64,000 nucleotides of DNA. Source: Azoarcus sp. DN11 (GTDB lineage: Bacteria; Pseudomonadota; Gammaproteobacteria; Burkholderiales; Rhodocyclaceae). The notes below the pieces were generated by a model. It saw nothing but the letters and a program-made list of their open reading frames with translations. It was not told the origin of the DNA and made no database searches. The stretch lies in assembly GCF_003628555.1 (NCBI RefSeq), contig NZ_CP021731.1, positions 496,001 through 560,000 of the forward strand, written 5' to 3'. Positions 63,305 through 64,000 of this stretch are shown piece after piece. The position numbers and the translations under genes are program-made. Within the stretch, counting starts at the first letter, position 1; every line of letters starts with the position of its first letter.

Positions 63305-64000
63305 TCAGAGCGGCAGGGAAGGCGCTGCCGCAATGCGCAGGCGCAGGATGTCGCGGTATTCGGCGGGCGGCTTCACGAGCACCATCTCGCCCGGTTTGGG
63401 CAGGTGAAAGTCTTCGGCGCGTGACAGCCAGAAGCGCAGTGCGGCCGCGCGCAGCATCGCCGGCCAGCTCGCGCGCTCGGCGCCGGTGAAGGGGCGTTCG
63501 GCATGGTAGGCGTCGAGCAGCGCCGCGCTGCGCTGCGGGTCCAGTTCGCCGTCGGCGCTCGTGCACCAGTCGTTCACGGTGACGGCGACGTCGAAGAGCA
63601 GCGCATCGTGGCCGGCGAAGTAGAAGTCGATCACGCCGCCGACGTGGTCGCCGTCCCACAGTACGTTGTCGCGGAAGAGGTCGGCGTGGATCACGCCCTG
63701 CGGCAGGCTCGCGTAGTCCACGGCAGCCTGGAAGGCGAGCTCGGCGTCGAGCAGGGCCTGTTCGTCGGCGGGCAGGAAGGGGCGCACGCGGGCGGCGGCG
63801 GCCGTGCGCCATGCCGCGCCGCGCGGGTTGTCCTGCCTGCGGCCGTAGGACAGGCCGGCGAGGTGCAGGCCCGCGAGCATCGCGCCGACGCGCGCGCAAT
63901 GCTGCATGCCCGGCGCCATCTCGGACTTGCCCGACAGGCGCATCACCAGCGCGGCGGGCCGCTCGCTGAGCGTGCCGAGATATTCGTTGTCGCGGTTGGC
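63305..64000 (-). CDS. thrB: Homoserine kinase, APH-fold type (5' end cut by window edge)
   Basis: The C-terminal 231 residues are visible; the frame is open to base 64000 (A-N-R-D-N-E-Y-L-G-T at the edge). It belongs to the aminoglycoside-phosphotransferase-like ThrB of beta/gammaproteobacteria: G-V-I-H-A-D-L-F-R-D-N-V-L holds the catalytic Asp and Asn, and G-V-I-D-F-Y-F-A-G the Mg-binding Asp. It phosphorylates homoserine for threonine synthesis. First visible gene of the minus-strand run ending at 54824. Confidence 0.9.
   Translation of the reverse strand, partial: ANRDNEYLGTLSERPAALVMRLSGKSEMAPGMQHCARVGAMLAGLHLAGLSYGRRQDNPRGAAWRTAAAARVRPFLPADEQALLDAELAFQAAVDYASLPQGVIHADLFRDNVLWDGDHVGGVIDFYFAGHDALLFDVAVTVNDWCTSADGELDPQRSAALLDAYHAERPFTGAERASWPAMLRAAALRFWLSRAEDFHLPKPGEMVLVKPPAEYRDILRLRIAAAPSLPL

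Overview
The window is a 64-kb piece of high-GC chromosomal DNA from a betaproteobacterium. Gene content (class I PHA synthase, a MerR/LiuR-type acyl-CoA degradation cluster, an SAH riboswitch on ahcY-metF, dapF-DUF484-xerC, BPSS1780-family membrane proteins, a Kup K+ transporter) fits Rhodocyclales (Azoarcus/Aromatoleum/Thauera-like). This assignment is inferred from content and was not searched. I see no phage, insertion sequence, CRISPR array, tRNA or rRNA. The DNA is densely packed, and many genes are joined by ATGA or GTGA overlaps.

Layout, left to right. 1-5345 (-): 5' part of a giant LapA-like adhesin with a retention module, a predicted LapG cleavage site and about twelve near-identical 321-bp repeats. 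5620-7527 (+): rRNA hydroxylase rlhA. 7537-15446 (-): a tightly overlapping nine-gene block, transcribed kup first, then two HMA_2-type proteins, a ferritin-like protein, three small glycine/alanine-rich membrane proteins, a P1B ATPase with an unusual SCA metal motif and a secreted glycosidase-like protein. I propose that its core is a ferrosome (fez)-like or related metal-storage locus. 15644-20478: a BtuF-like binding protein, an orphan PIN domain, phaC with an MBL-fold gene, and a LiuR-type regulator. 20740-26246 (+): a GNAT/beta-carbonic-anhydrase fusion, thiolase, acyl-CoA dehydrogenase, enoyl-CoA hydratase and HMG-CoA lyase. 26339-30136 (+): two DUF1289 proteins, an MBL hydrolase, rapZ, a NusG-II protein, a Gx transporter and an AhpD-like protein. 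30244-36559: ruvC, a GDSL autotransporter esterase, a coiled-coil exported protein, dctA and an EamA exporter. 36702-42368: yebC, a degenerate zincin, a HerA-like ATPase, an EamA exporter (non-ATG start), a small protein, and a cytoplasmic CZB chemoreceptor behind a consensus sigma-28 promoter.

42425-50159 carries the SAM cycle: metF and ahcY behind an SAH riboswitch, and metK behind an apparent transcription attenuator. Between them lie a DUF2242 lipoprotein, a cold-shock gene, an infA whose conserved N-terminus demands an AUC start codon, and a cytochrome P460. Two LpxL/HtrB-type acyltransferases follow. 50285-54792 (+): dapF, DUF484, xerC, a winged-helix protein and rlmI. 54824-64000 (-): a long co-directional run read from thrB (cut by the right edge) through two BPSS1780 proteins, nadD, rsfS, rlmH, maf, rng, a UbiA/MenA-type prenyltransferase, ruvA, ruvB and a small membrane protein.

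Main points for follow-up: the metal-compartment-like block, the GNAT-carbonic anhydrase fusion placed in a branched-chain acyl-CoA cluster, the metK leader, the AUC start of infA, and the homogenised adhesin repeat array.
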